IMG/VR virus record: IMGVR_UViG_3300024348_000227 | Location: 1 to 25,013 of that record | Length of the DNA: 25,013 nt | Source: a virus | Direction: 5' to 3' (one strand) | Part shown: positions 1 to 6,878 of the stretch, piece by piece | Position numbering within the stretch: the first letter of the stretch is position 1 | How the letters are laid out: every line of letters starts with the position of its first letter | Program-made: the position numbers and the translations under genes | Notes under the pieces: generated by a model | The model's database searches: none | What the model was told of the DNA's origin: nothing | Seen by the model: the letters and a program-made list of their open reading frames with translations, nothing else

Positions 1-788
1 TGGATACTTTGAAATCTGGCGGTTCGTTTGACGATGCTGTTTACCGTATTTCTCGTTACCATTTTGATTATACCGATTTGTCTGCGCTGGATGAAACTGC
101 AAAGCAGTTTATCCCTTTTTGGATTTGGACTACCAAGAACCTTCCGTTGCAGTGGACGGAGCAGTTGCTGCGCCCGTCATCTTATAATGCTTATAGGCAG
201 ATGCAGGAACGCAATCCCGTTACTGGCGACATCGCACAACCTGCATGGTTGAGCGAAACTGGTCCGATGGGGTTATTTAATGATTGGGTGTTGAACCCTG
301 ACCTGCCAATGTCTCGTATGGGTTCTACTTCTAAGAAGTTGGTTACTGTTTCTGGTTTGCTTGGGCAGGCTAATCCGCTTATAAAGTTGATTCCTGAGAA
401 TATTGCTGGCAAACAAATGGGAACCAATGTTCCTTTCAGGGATGAAGGAACCGAGGCTAAAGGCTTGGACAAGGGGATTGCTTATTTGTTGGACCTTGCT
501 GGTGTTGACTCTCGTAATGATGAAGGCAAGTTGGTTATTCCTGATGAGTTGTCCACACAATCAAGTGCTGTTATTCCGTTGTTGGGTAAGGCACAGCGTT
601 TGTCTGGCGGATTTATTGGTGGTAAGCCTACTTATAATGAGCGTTGGTTGACTAGTGTGTTGACCGAAATTGGTGTACCTGTGCGTAAGGTTGGTCCGAG
701 GCAACAGCGTGGTGAACTTATATCCAGAGGGTTTAAGTTGAATGATTTGATTAAGGCGTTAGAAGATAGAGGGATGATACAAAAATGA
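1..788 (+). CDS. C-terminal end of a large internal virion / polyvalent-type phage protein (partial)
   Basis: The frame is open to the left edge: the codons before the first possible start at position 9 continue without a stop, so this is the last ~260 residues of a longer protein. The stretch FIPFWIWTTKNLPLQW, followed by lengths of Pro/Gly-rich loop, resembles the tails of very large phage internal or ejection proteins, which often carry a conserved aromatic F-x-x-W-T-R/K-N-x-P-L-Q motif. No catalytic motif is visible in this part. It overlaps the next gene by 4 nt (ATGA), so the two are probably co-translated late genes. The exact function (ejection protein, tape-measure-like or polyvalent protein) cannot be decided from this end alone. 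Confidence 0.7.
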   Translation, partial: DTLKSGGSFDDAVYRISRYHFDYTDLSALDETAKQFIPFWIWTTKNLPLQWTEQLLRPSSYNAYRQMQERNPVTGDIAQPAWLSETGPMGLFNDWVLNPDLPMSRMGSTSKKLVTVSGLLGQANPLIKLIPENIAGKQMGTNVPFRDEGTEAKGLDKGIAYLLDLAGVDSRNDEGKLVIPDELSTQSSAVIPLLGKAQRLSGGFIGGKPTYNERWLTSVLTEIGVPVRKVGPRQQRGELISRGFKLNDLIKALEDRGMIQK

Positions 789-1237
789 CGGTAAATAAAA
801 CTAATTATTTTAACTGGCAAAAGGCGACGGCTGTTGACCGTGCCCGTTTCGGTGGTAAACCTAGCCCTAATGTTGTGGCGTGGAAAGATTACCTGTTGAA
901 GCGTTTCGGTGGCACTAGTGTGGGTATTGTAAATAAGCGTGAAATTCGTGGTGGCGGTTCGTTGTCCACGCATTATTATGGCGCAGCGATTGACTGGCGT
1001 TACCCAACCCGTGCGGTTGGGAAACTAGCGATGAAAGATTTGGTTAACAATTCGCAAGAGTACGGCGTTCAAATGATTGTTGATTATGTCGGCAGTGTTA
1101 TTTGGACACCGAAGAAGGGTTGGCATAAAGCCACATCCAAGGGTCACGGTATGGGGCAGGCTTGGGCTGCGTGGATTCATGTTGAAACCACAAAGACCGA
1201 TTGGGCTAATAAAAAGCGTCCTGAGGACCGACTTTAA
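785..1237 (+). CDS. M15-type peptidase endolysin (D-Ala-D-Ala carboxypeptidase-like)
   Basis: A 150-residue protein with the zinc-peptidase signature of the M15/VanY-like family: S-T-H-Y-Y-G-A-A-I-D at residues 61-70 (Zn ligands H63 and D70), and W-I-H-V-E at 130-134 (third ligand H132, preceded by the usual Trp). These enzymes cut peptide bonds in the peptidoglycan stem or cross-bridge. With no other lysin in the window it is the best lysis-enzyme candidate. It has no signal peptide or membrane segment, so it would need a holin, and holin-like genes lie at 20965 and 21347. The ATG overlaps the upstream stop (ATGA). The stop overlaps the convergent gene at 1234 by 4 nt. Confidence 0.85.
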   Translation: MTVNKTNYFNWQKATAVDRARFGGKPSPNVVAWKDYLLKRFGGTSVGIVNKREIRGGGSLSTHYYGAAIDWRYPTRAVGKLAMKDLVNNSQEYGVQMIVDYVGSVIWTPKKGWHKATSKGHGMGQAWAAWIHVETTKTDWANKKRPEDRL

Positions 1238-1479
1238 TCGTAGATTTGTTCTTCCATACTGTTAACTATAAAGTCATAGTTGACCATGGAATTTTCAAAT
1301 GCTTCTTCATCGCCTGCGTTTGCTAGGTCCCATTCGTCAATCATGTTTCTGGCACCTAGTTTTGTGATGTGAAACTCAACCACTAGGGTGGTTTCGTTTT
1401 CTTCTTCTAGCGAGTTAAACTTTATGTTTAATTCTTTAATTACTTTGTCTAGGTATTCGTCGTCGTTATTTGTAGTCAT
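1234..1479 (-). CDS. Small acidic hypothetical protein
   Basis: An 81-residue, strongly acidic protein (runs such as EEENE and GDEEAFE) with no recognised domain. It looks like a small phage accessory protein, with an alternating hydrophobic strand (TTLVVEFHI) between acidic helices. It is the last gene of the minus-strand block and meets the endolysin gene head-on, the two stop codons overlapping. Its ATG lies inside the end of the 57-residue gene 1466-1639, which suggests coupled translation. Function unknown. Confidence 0.6.
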   Translation of the reverse strand: MTTNNDDEYLDKVIKELNIKFNSLEEENETTLVVEFHITKLGARNMIDEWDLANAGDEEAFENSMVNYDFIVNSMEEQIYD

Positions 1480-1639
1480 TGTGTCTGTCTAGTATTTCTT
1501 CTAGTCTGGCAAGTGTTTCTGCTGTGGGGCTTGTGGCGTGTTTACGGGCTGCTATGCGCAGTAGCCGTAGTTCTTTATGCGTGTCACGGTACATGTTCCA
1601 GCCCGCATTAGAAATTGCTGATGCAAGTTTACTGTTCAA
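1466..1639 (-). CDS. 57-residue hypothetical protein, TTG start
   Basis: Found by reading the frame by hand. It starts with TTG at 1639, preceded by an AAGAGG ribosome-binding site about 7 nt upstream, and overlaps the stop of the gene at 1629 by 11 nt. The product starts MNSKLASAISNAGWNMYRDT, is rich in Lys and Arg, and ends in a helix (LARLEEILDRHNDYK). It fills the gap between two minus-strand genes exactly and overlaps the next ATG by 14 nt. No family recognised. It could be a small nucleic-acid-binding or anti-host protein, but nothing shows that directly. Confidence 0.6.
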   Translation of the reverse strand: MNSKLASAISNAGWNMYRDTHKELRLLRIAARKHATSPTAETLARLEEILDRHNDYK

Positions 1640-1775
1640 GGCATGCCTCTTCGTATGAGTTAAGTGCCCGCCATGCTTTGCGCCACACTTTTGGTGTGTC
1701 GCAATCTTCTTCCAAACACATTATGGAGTATGCTAGTTCGTGGGCTACTTGTTCCCAGTCTGGTTCATTTTTCAT
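1629..1775 (-). CDS. 48-residue hypothetical protein
   Basis: Start chosen at the ATG at 1775 (product MKNEPDWEQVAHELAYSIMC...), which has AGGAAG about 8 nt upstream and overlaps the end of the gene at 1765. A longer frame reaching 1883 is open, but its first 36 residues lie over another, more protein-like frame (1765-1917). The product is amphipathic with several Trp and two Cys and ends ...YEEACLEQ. No domain recognised. Confidence 0.6.
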   Translation of the reverse strand: MKNEPDWEQVAHELAYSIMCLEEDCDTPKVWRKAWRALNSYEEACLEQ

Positions 1776-1917
1776 TTTTTGTTCTTCCTGCTTTAATGAG
1801 TGTAATAACTTTGGTGACATCCGTGATGTCGGCGATGCGTGCGAGTGGTAGCCCCATCTGTTTGGCTTCTCGTTGTAGTTCATTGAGTGTTTCCTTTAGT
1901 TCCTTTAGGTTGACCAT
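1765..1917 (-). CDS. 50-residue coiled-coil-like hypothetical protein
   Basis: Found by hand in a frame hidden by a longer overlapping one. The product begins MVNLKELKETLNELQREAKQ, a clean heptad-like Leu/Lys/Glu helix, then MGLPLARIADITDVTKVITL and a basic tail. That composition is typical of a real small protein, whereas the competing frame gives a low-complexity Ser/Pro/His stretch. A weak GAAAG ribosome-binding site lies 5 nt before the ATG. It overlaps the end of the sigma-like gene by 38 nt. The second half (GLPLARIADITDVTKVITLI) could be a short helix-turn-helix, but this is uncertain. Confidence 0.6.
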   Translation of the reverse strand: MVNLKELKETLNELQREAKQMGLPLARIADITDVTKVITLIKAGRTKNEK

Positions 1918-2245
1918 TTTGTCTTTCGTTTATTTCTATAAATATTGGGTGTTTTAACATTTCGGTTTTTAACCGTTCCAACGCAATGCGTGTCTTGCGC
2001 CACGCATGCGATTTGGCTTTAATGTTGAGATTATCTGCAAGCACCTCATAGGTTACCCTGTCGTAGAATATTTCATATAAAACATTCTGGTCCTCTGGGC
2101 TTAGCATGGACATGCAGTGCGACACTGCTTCTAGCAGTTCTGGTGGTGTTTCTAAGTCATTAGCAGATGCGTACATGAATGGTTGCATCAGGACTTCAAT
2201 GTCGGATGCTGATGCTAAGAGTTTTCTCCCTAGGTCATATTGCAT
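1880..2245 (-). CDS. Sigma-70 region-4-like helix-turn-helix protein
   Basis: A 121-residue protein. Residues ~45-95 (LSPEDQNVLYEIFYDRVTYE then VLADNLNIKAKSHAWRKTRI, ALERLK) match the layout of sigma region 4: a helix ending in an aromatic Y/F-x-x-x-T-Y-E-x-L-A turn, a second helix and a basic recognition helix before L-E-R-L-K. Region 4 binds the -35 element. There is no obvious region 2 (-10 binding), so it may be an anti-sigma, appropriator or activator type protein rather than a full sigma factor. Start and upstream stop overlap by 11 nt. The Gln/Gly/Lys-rich C-terminus overlaps the next gene. Confidence 0.65.
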   Translation of the reverse strand: MQYDLGRKLLASASDIEVLMQPFMYASANDLETPPELLEAVSHCMSMLSPEDQNVLYEIFYDRVTYEVLADNLNIKAKSHAWRKTRIALERLKTEMLKHPIFIEINERQNGQPKGTKGNTQ

Positions 2246-2729
2246 CGTATGCCTCGTTGGTCATCAGGTCGGTGATGGCTTCTGGTAGCAACAAGTATCC
2301 ACGGGACGGGTTAGATGATGACCATGCCATGTTAATCATTGTGGACTTCTTATAGATGTCCTTGTTAACCTTGAGGTAGCGTTTTATGCGTTCTACACTT
2401 ATAATGTGGAACGCACCTTGAGTGCCGTCTAGTGTGAGTACATACACCCACCATGTTGCTTTGGTGACGGACAACCCTGATGGTTTCCATACGGCTTTGT
2501 CGTTTTCGTCACGCAACCTTCGGGGGTTGTGTTCCATTTCTAAAACCATTTTACCGTTACGGTAGCGGTCTGTTTTTACTTCAAAGGCTCCCGACTCCAT
2601 GGAGTCTAGAAAGTCCTCAACAAGTTTTTCACCTTTTTTACCGAACGCTAGGTCGGTGCGGAAGTCAAACTTTTTGTTTGGTATATCATAATCCGAGAAT
2701 TTACCTGCTGGAACAGGTGCGTCGGTCAT
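2235..2729 (-). CDS. PD-(D/E)XK nuclease-like phage protein
   Basis: 164 residues from the ATG at 2729, chosen because it makes an ATGA overlap with the RusA stop; an upstream in-frame start at 2774 would run far into that gene. Near residues 28-66 the protein shows F-G-K-K-G-E-K-L-V-E-D-F-L, then A-F-E-V-K-T-D-R and a later V-L-E-M-E. An acidic helix, E-x-K on a strand and a downstream acidic residue is the core pattern of PD-(D/E)XK endonucleases. It sits directly downstream of the RusA-like resolvase, in keeping with a DNA-processing role. The assignment rests on the short motif, so the exact substrate is unknown. Confidence 0.55.
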   Translation of the reverse strand: MTDAPVPAGKFSDYDIPNKKFDFRTDLAFGKKGEKLVEDFLDSMESGAFEVKTDRYRNGKMVLEMEHNPRRLRDENDKAVWKPSGLSVTKATWWVYVLTLDGTQGAFHIISVERIKRYLKVNKDIYKKSTMINMAWSSSNPSRGYLLLPEAITDLMTNEAYDAI

Positions 2730-3073
2730 GCTTTCCATGCCTCTACTAGATGGACTTGCTTGTCGTCTGCCCATGCTGCGCCGTTTAAACCATCCATAAT
2801 GGTTTTGACATAATTATCTATGTCGCCTCGCAACTTGGAGACTTCTAGTGTGGATTCTCCTACGGTGATTTCCATGCTGGTTGGTGTGAACTCAACTCTT
2901 AGCCAGACGGGTCCTTCAAATACGGGTCCGTCTGACATGAGGTAGGCACCACGCACAAGTGCTTCTGCTTCTAGCGTTTTTACGGGGGTGAACACACGAC
3001 CACGGCGTCCTAGACGGGGTCGTCCTTTAGGTGTAGGGCGATTAGGGATTACGATGGTGTGTTGTTTTGACAT
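2726..3073 (-). CDS. rusA: RusA-like Holliday junction resolvase
   Basis: 115 residues with the RusA family layout: N-terminal strand then P-T-P-K-G-R-P-R (13-20) and a basic R-R-G-R-V-F-T-P-x-K-T patch, ending in the conserved acidic motif L-R-G-D-I-D-N-Y-V-K-T-I-M-D-G-L-N-G-A-A (81-100) and A-D-D-K-Q-V (102-107). The catalytic Asp cluster (D84, D86, D94, D103/D104) and the Lys of N-Y-V-K are all present. RusA enzymes are homodimers that cut four-way junctions, and phages use them to clear branches before packaging. Length matches the family (about 110-130 residues). Confidence 0.9.
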   Translation of the reverse strand: MSKQHTIVIPNRPTPKGRPRLGRRGRVFTPVKTLEAEALVRGAYLMSDGPVFEGPVWLRVEFTPTSMEITVGESTLEVSKLRGDIDNYVKTIMDGLNGAAWADDKQVHLVEAWKA

Positions 3074-3090
3074 TATAGTTTTCTAACGGA

Positions 3091-3996
3091 TTATGTTGTT
3101 TGATAAACCCGTTGTACGAGTTTATCAATCTCTAGTTCACCATGTGTCCGCAAATGGTACTTGCCCCAACGCAGGTCGGCGTCGGTGAGTATAATGTGTG
3201 TCTGGCTGGGGTTAAGCCCAGACCTGACACATTCGTGTCCCAGTTTCGCCAGTGTCCGTGAACGGTCATTGTTGGGCAGTGGACCATCACGCCAGATGAC
3301 CTTGCCTAGGGCGCTGAGAGGGCGCATGGCGTCTGGTAGGGATGCACATGGCACATAGTCCATGTTGTGGGCTGTGGGGGCTACTGGGGGCTTGTAGAAG
3401 GAGGCTATACGGGCAATGGTGTCTGGGTGTGTGAGGTGGGCTTCGGCATCATCAAGAAAGGCGTCAAGGGAGATTGGTGTTTCGTCATCGGTGATGACAC
3501 GGCGATTAGGGATTGTCAAGTCGTTATGGTTGGGGTACGGCAGGCGAACATAGTTGCCGTATTGTGCGATACTCGCCAGTGATTCTTGCTTAGGGTTGAT
3601 TTCACGGGCTTCATAATCTGCAACCTGATGCGCAGCCAACAGCATGCGCCTCATGTCTCGTGCCAAGACTGGTTCGGATGCGAACACCCAAACATGGTAG
3701 CCCTTGGAACGGGACTTTTCTATAAAGGCGTGGACACCAGCAGCAGCCAGTGAGTCACGGATTGAGATTGTGCTTTTAAGGTCGCCTGTGTCAATGTCCG
3801 TGCATCCCCAGACTGTGTACCAGTCATTCTTTAGGGGCACCATGGGGTAAACACCGATTGGTGTTTCCCCCATCAAATGATTATGGAACACTTCACGGGT
3901 TAGCGGTTGCTTAACGCATGAACCCATTTCGCTTCCGTAAACATCGCCTCTGCCTCGGAATAGTTTTATGTATCTGTCTAGTGTTGTCGCTTCCAT
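3091..3996 (-). CDS. Archaeo-eukaryotic-type primase (AEP / PrimPol-like)
   Basis: 301 residues from the ATG at 3996 (2 nt after the helicase stop); a TTG at 4008 would add four residues. AEP motif I is W-G-C-T-D-I-D (D67 and D69), motif II is S-R-S-K-G-Y-H-V-W-V-F (the s-x-H motif, H101), then N-P-K-Q and G-N-Y-V-R-L-P-Y-P as in phage and plasmid AEP primases. The C-terminal half is helical and resembles a primase C-terminal domain (G-H-E-C-V-R-S-G-L). It would make primers for the helicase partner at 3999 and may also polymerise. No TOPRIM DnaG-type primase is present. Confidence 0.8.
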   Translation of the reverse strand: MEATTLDRYIKLFRGRGDVYGSEMGSCVKQPLTREVFHNHLMGETPIGVYPMVPLKNDWYTVWGCTDIDTGDLKSTISIRDSLAAAGVHAFIEKSRSKGYHVWVFASEPVLARDMRRMLLAAHQVADYEAREINPKQESLASIAQYGNYVRLPYPNHNDLTIPNRRVITDDETPISLDAFLDDAEAHLTHPDTIARIASFYKPPVAPTAHNMDYVPCASLPDAMRPLSALGKVIWRDGPLPNNDRSRTLAKLGHECVRSGLNPSQTHIILTDADLRWGKYHLRTHGELEIDKLVQRVYQTT

Positions 3997-3998
3997 GG

Positions 3999-5081
3999 TC
4001 ACATCCAATCGTCATCGGCTAGTGACAGTTGCTCACCCACTGGAGGCAAGTCAGCAACTGTCGTAATGTTAGACGCAAATTCGCCGTTGCGTAATCGTGT
4101 CAAGCGTCCTGTGCCTTGTTCAATCTCAAAGTCAATGTCGTCAATGAGTCGTGACGCTGGGCGTTTACATTTAACAAGGTTGATTGTGACCGTATTCTGG
4201 TGTATTCGCAGGTCGTACTGGAGCGTGTCTAGTCTTTCCAGTAGGCGTTCCGTGTTTTTGGATGCGTCCACTCGTTCTTCTATGTCACGGATTTGCGCTT
4301 CAATGTCAAACTTTTTACGGCGCACACCAAGGACATGCGTTGCTTGCTGTTCACCACCGTAGGCACCTGAAGATATGGTCATCTTGCGTCCGTCTGCACC
4401 TGCAGAACGGGACGACTGGTGCAGTACAAGCATTGGAATATTATGGCGTTTACCGAAACTCTTGAGTGTGTTGGCTTTGGATGGGACATCTTCGCCACCG
4501 CCTTGTAGCAACTCTAGATAGTCAAACACCAACAGGGCTGGTTGTCCCCACATGTCACGCACCTCACCGAGGGCGTGTTCCATTTCGTTGAGTGTCATCA
4601 TCTGGTCAAACACGGCTAGGTTCGGGAATGAATCGTTCGCTGTTTCCCTGAGTAGCGAGATTGCCTGATGGTCGTTGTTGGCGATTTGGCGTTCCAAAAT
4701 GTCGGCAGGGATTCCATGCATTAAACAGGTCAACTTTATAAGCGTCAATGTTTTAGGTTCGTCAGGGCAGAAGTACACAACGGACTTGTCACGGTTCGCT
4801 AATAGTATCTGTAGCAGGAACATGGTTTTACCTGAGTGGCTGTAGCCGTTGATTAGGCACATTTCGCTGGGGGCGATGCCACGCATTTCTGCGTCAATGT
4901 CGGGAAAGCCTAGGTAGATTCGTTCGCTTGGGTTTTGCGCCCAGTGCACAAAGTCGTCGGCTGCGTGGGCTAGAGGATTATAATGTTGTCTGATTTTTGG
5001 AACGACAGACAAGTCGGGCGTGGGGATTGTCTCCCCACGCCCTAATGCATCCCATCGTTCCGCATAAGTTGCGGAAGTCAT
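3999..5081 (-). CDS. DnaB-like replicative helicase (RecA-fold ATPase)
   Basis: 360 residues. Walker A is G-Y-S-H-S-G-K-T at 79-86; the strand V-V-Y-F-C-P-D-E at 101-108 supplies the catalytic Glu; Walker B is L-L-V-F-D-Y-L-E-L at 183-191; L-V-L-H-Q-S-S-R-S near 217 gives the sensor His/Gln. This is the DnaB C-terminal ATPase fold with a short N-terminal part, so it may lack the full DnaB N-terminal domain. A coiled-coil stretch (IEAQIRDIEERVDASKNTER) is inserted after the ATPase core. It is adjacent to the primase, so together they form the replisome core. The product unwinds duplex DNA 5' to 3' if typical of the family. Confidence 0.85.
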   Translation of the reverse strand: MTSATYAERWDALGRGETIPTPDLSVVPKIRQHYNPLAHAADDFVHWAQNPSERIYLGFPDIDAEMRGIAPSEMCLINGYSHSGKTMFLLQILLANRDKSVVYFCPDEPKTLTLIKLTCLMHGIPADILERQIANNDHQAISLLRETANDSFPNLAVFDQMMTLNEMEHALGEVRDMWGQPALLVFDYLELLQGGGEDVPSKANTLKSFGKRHNIPMLVLHQSSRSAGADGRKMTISSGAYGGEQQATHVLGVRRKKFDIEAQIRDIEERVDASKNTERLLERLDTLQYDLRIHQNTVTINLVKCKRPASRLIDDIDFEIEQGTGRLTRLRNGEFASNITTVADLPPVGEQLSLADDDWM

Positions 5082-5096
5082 ATGATTATTGTTTTC

Positions 5097-5576
5097 CTAT
5101 CGTGGTGCCCAGAAGGCATCGTTGCCTGTGGTTGATTTAAACCATGGGCGCTTTGGATTTGCGGCTACTGTGTTGCGGTTATCCCACACTTCGTTTACGC
5201 CTTTAACGGCGCAAGCCTCGTTCAACCATGCAGGGATGGGTCCGTGCTGTTCGCCTTTGATGCGTACAGTGAATCCTGTTCCTGTGGATGTTGCGGTAGC
5301 GGATGGGAAAGCGTTTGTGAATGTTGCTTCGTCCTGTGCTACTGCTTGCGGTGTTGGGAATGACTGTGCCTGTGCCACTGGGGTGGCTGGTGCAGTTGCT
5401 AGGGCTGGTGCTGTTGCGGTGGACAAACCTTGTGACGGTAAGATGATGTCACAAACTGAGTCGTATGCTTCGGCGAAAGCCATAATGTTGGATGACAGGT
5501 TGTCTGTCTTGGGCGTCAATTCGGATGCGATTTTAGCGCAAACCTGCATGATGATGGATTGGTCTTTACTGACCAT
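5097..5576 (-). CDS. Hypothetical replication-block protein, possible ssDNA-binding role
   Basis: 159 residues. The ATG at 5576 was chosen because AGGAG lies 8 nt upstream; a GTG at 5585 lies directly against that site. The N-terminal ~50 residues form helices (QSIIMQVCAKIASELTPK), followed by an Ala/Thr/Pro-rich linker and a compact C-terminal part with V-W-D-N-R, K-R-P-W-F-K and A-F-W. Related phage proteins next to nucleases and helicases often have a C-terminal zinc ribbon with the pattern C-x-V-x-D-N-R...P-x-F-K-C...C. Here most of those Cys are replaced (F-K-S, N-D-A-F-W), so metal binding seems lost. Function is inferred from layout only. Confidence 0.6.
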   Translation of the reverse strand: MVSKDQSIIMQVCAKIASELTPKTDNLSSNIMAFAEAYDSVCDIILPSQGLSTATAPALATAPATPVAQAQSFPTPQAVAQDEATFTNAFPSATATSTGTGFTVRIKGEQHGPIPAWLNEACAVKGVNEVWDNRNTVAANPKRPWFKSTTGNDAFWAPR

Positions 5577-5934
5577 TGGGTACACTCCTTGTGGTAGTGG
5601 TTGTTGTTGGAGATTCTAAATTAGTAGTTCGCACTTTGTCACTTTCTTGTGCGGTGGCAATCATGTTGAGACACGCCAAGTATCCTACTGCATCCACGAG
5701 ACTATCGTGGTGCAGTATTCCTTTTTCTTGGTTGGTTCGTAGTCGGGCAAACTTCACGGACAACATGAACATAATGGCTTGGCGCACTGTGAGTTTGATT
5801 CCTGTCATGCCCTCAAAGATTGCAACAACTTTGGTGTAATCCTCAAGGGGATGGCTATAGGATTTCTTCCTGTCGCCAGTCACAAGTCCGTATGCTTCCA
5901 GTACGATTTCCGCACCTGCTGTGTCCTCGCTCAT
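5566..5934 (-). CDS. DUF6378-like phage protein
   Basis: 122 residues. The core G-D-R-K-K-S-Y-S-H-P-L-E-D-Y at ~20-33, then V-R-Q-A-I-M-F-M-L-S-V-K-F-A-R, H-H-D-S-L-V-D-A-V-G-Y-L-A-C-L matches my recollection of the phage DUF6378 family: an all-helical protein with a K-x-A-R and D-S-x-x-D-x-x-G-Y pattern reminiscent of MazG-type nucleotide pyrophosphohydrolases. A nucleotide-metabolism role is thus possible but unproven. The C-terminal Thr-rich tail (SPTTTTTTRSV) looks disordered. It overlaps the upstream nuclease by 4 nt (ATGA) and the downstream gene by 11 nt. Confidence 0.65.
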   Translation of the reverse strand: MSEDTAGAEIVLEAYGLVTGDRKKSYSHPLEDYTKVVAIFEGMTGIKLTVRQAIMFMLSVKFARLRTNQEKGILHHDSLVDAVGYLACLNMIATAQESDKVRTTNLESPTTTTTTRSVPNGQ

Positions 5935-6764
5935 ATTGCCACCTTATAATATGGCAGCGATAGTTGCGTTTCCGTCAGGTGGGCACCCTTGCACAGGTTC
6001 CAGTAGTCACACCATGACGCACTGCAAAGTGCTGTGGTGTCGTTCATAATCCAGTTTTGGTTCGTGACACCAATGTGGAGCGCCATCTGAATGGCTGGCT
6101 TCACATTGTGTCGTAGCCATTCTTCATGGTCGGCAGTTCGTGACATGTAAACGATTTGGTGCTTGGGTTTTTCCTGTCGCACCATAACGCCATAACGAAA
6201 GTCCACTGGGTATTCGCACTTCTTTATAGAAACCAAGGCAGCCGAATACACGGTTGCTTGGATGGATTGAGCCTGCTTCTCTTTCGCATAATACGCACGG
6301 CTGGATGTTTTCCAATCCCAGATGACACCACACGGGTCAACATAATCCATGGTGCCTTCGCACCACACATCCCACTCGCCTACCGTGAGTCCTAGTGGGA
6401 ACTTGAACTTCCATTCTATGTCGCCACCGAGTCTTACTTCGGGCAGGATGCCGTCAACGAACGCTTGAGCCATGCCACGAATTTGTCCTTCGGATTCCTC
6501 GGGTTTCAGGTTCGTGGTTTTATAGGGTTCCAACTTGAGTTGTTCCCAGTGTTCCAACGCAAGGTCTGCGATGGTCATAGGGTTGGCACCTGCGAGCACT
6601 TGTTCAATGCCGTAATGCAACGCTGTACCCATAATGGTGGCGTCAGAACCTGATGACATTTCTGGTTTGTCCAGTTTAAATCTCGCCCTTTCAGGGCAGA
6701 TTACAAGGTCGTTCAGCCACGATTGGCGTACATACACACGCTTTGTTTCTGTGTCAAATCTCAT
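5931..6764 (-). CDS. Cas4/RecB-like PD-(D/E)XK exonuclease with putative Fe-S cluster
   Basis: 277 residues. Nuclease motifs: G-T-A-L-H (46-50), G-T-M-D-Y-V-D (137-143, D140), I-W-D-W-K-T-S-S (148-155, D150 and K152) and Q-S-I-Q-A-T-V-Y (QxxxY). Four Cys are placed as in Cas4/AddB-type Fe-S nucleases: C23 near the N-terminus (I-C-P-E-R-A-R-F) and C247, C252 and C258 near the C-terminus (A-L-C, S-W-C-D-Y-W-N-L-C-K-G). In phages such proteins act as recombination exonucleases, generating single-stranded ends for annealing. No single-strand annealing protein was recognised nearby. The ribosome-binding site is weak (GAAAG). Confidence 0.85.
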   Translation of the reverse strand: MRFDTETKRVYVRQSWLNDLVICPERARFKLDKPEMSSGSDATIMGTALHYGIEQVLAGANPMTIADLALEHWEQLKLEPYKTTNLKPEESEGQIRGMAQAFVDGILPEVRLGGDIEWKFKFPLGLTVGEWDVWCEGTMDYVDPCGVIWDWKTSSRAYYAKEKQAQSIQATVYSAALVSIKKCEYPVDFRYGVMVRQEKPKHQIVYMSRTADHEEWLRHNVKPAIQMALHIGVTNQNWIMNDTTALCSASWCDYWNLCKGAHLTETQLSLPYYKVAI

Positions 6765-6775
6765 TTAGTTTCTTT

Positions 6776-6852
6776 CTATAGTAATAGTATTGCATGGACA
6801 ACGATAGCAAGAGGTAATGGCTATAAGTCCATTACCGATACTATTGCTATAG
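6776..6852. repeat. Nested inverted repeats in the nuclease promoter/leader region
   Basis: An outer pair CTATAGTAATAGTAT (6776-6790) and its near-complement ATACTATTGCTATAG (6838-6852), one mismatch in 15, encloses a perfect inner hairpin GGTAATGG (6813-6820), 8-nt loop, CCATTACC (6829-6836). The right outer arm starts one base after the inner hairpin ends, while 22 nt separate the left arms. It fills the 114-bp gap between the HTH gene and the nuclease gene, so it may be an operator pair or mRNA leader structure controlling the replication block. The outer arms share the TCTATAGYA motif with the palindrome at 14098-14113. Confidence 0.7.
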
Positions 6853-6878
6853 ACAGTATAGTTATTGTAACGCACGGG

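Noticed and set aside
1776-1883. N-terminal extension of the gene at 1629 to 1883
   Set aside because: Lies over the better frame 1765-1917, and the inner ATG at 1775 has its own AGGAAG site.
5089-5619. 176-residue plus-strand frame opposite 5097-5576
   Set aside because: Antisense shadow of the Ala/Thr-rich linker protein; no ribosome-binding site and opposite to operon direction.
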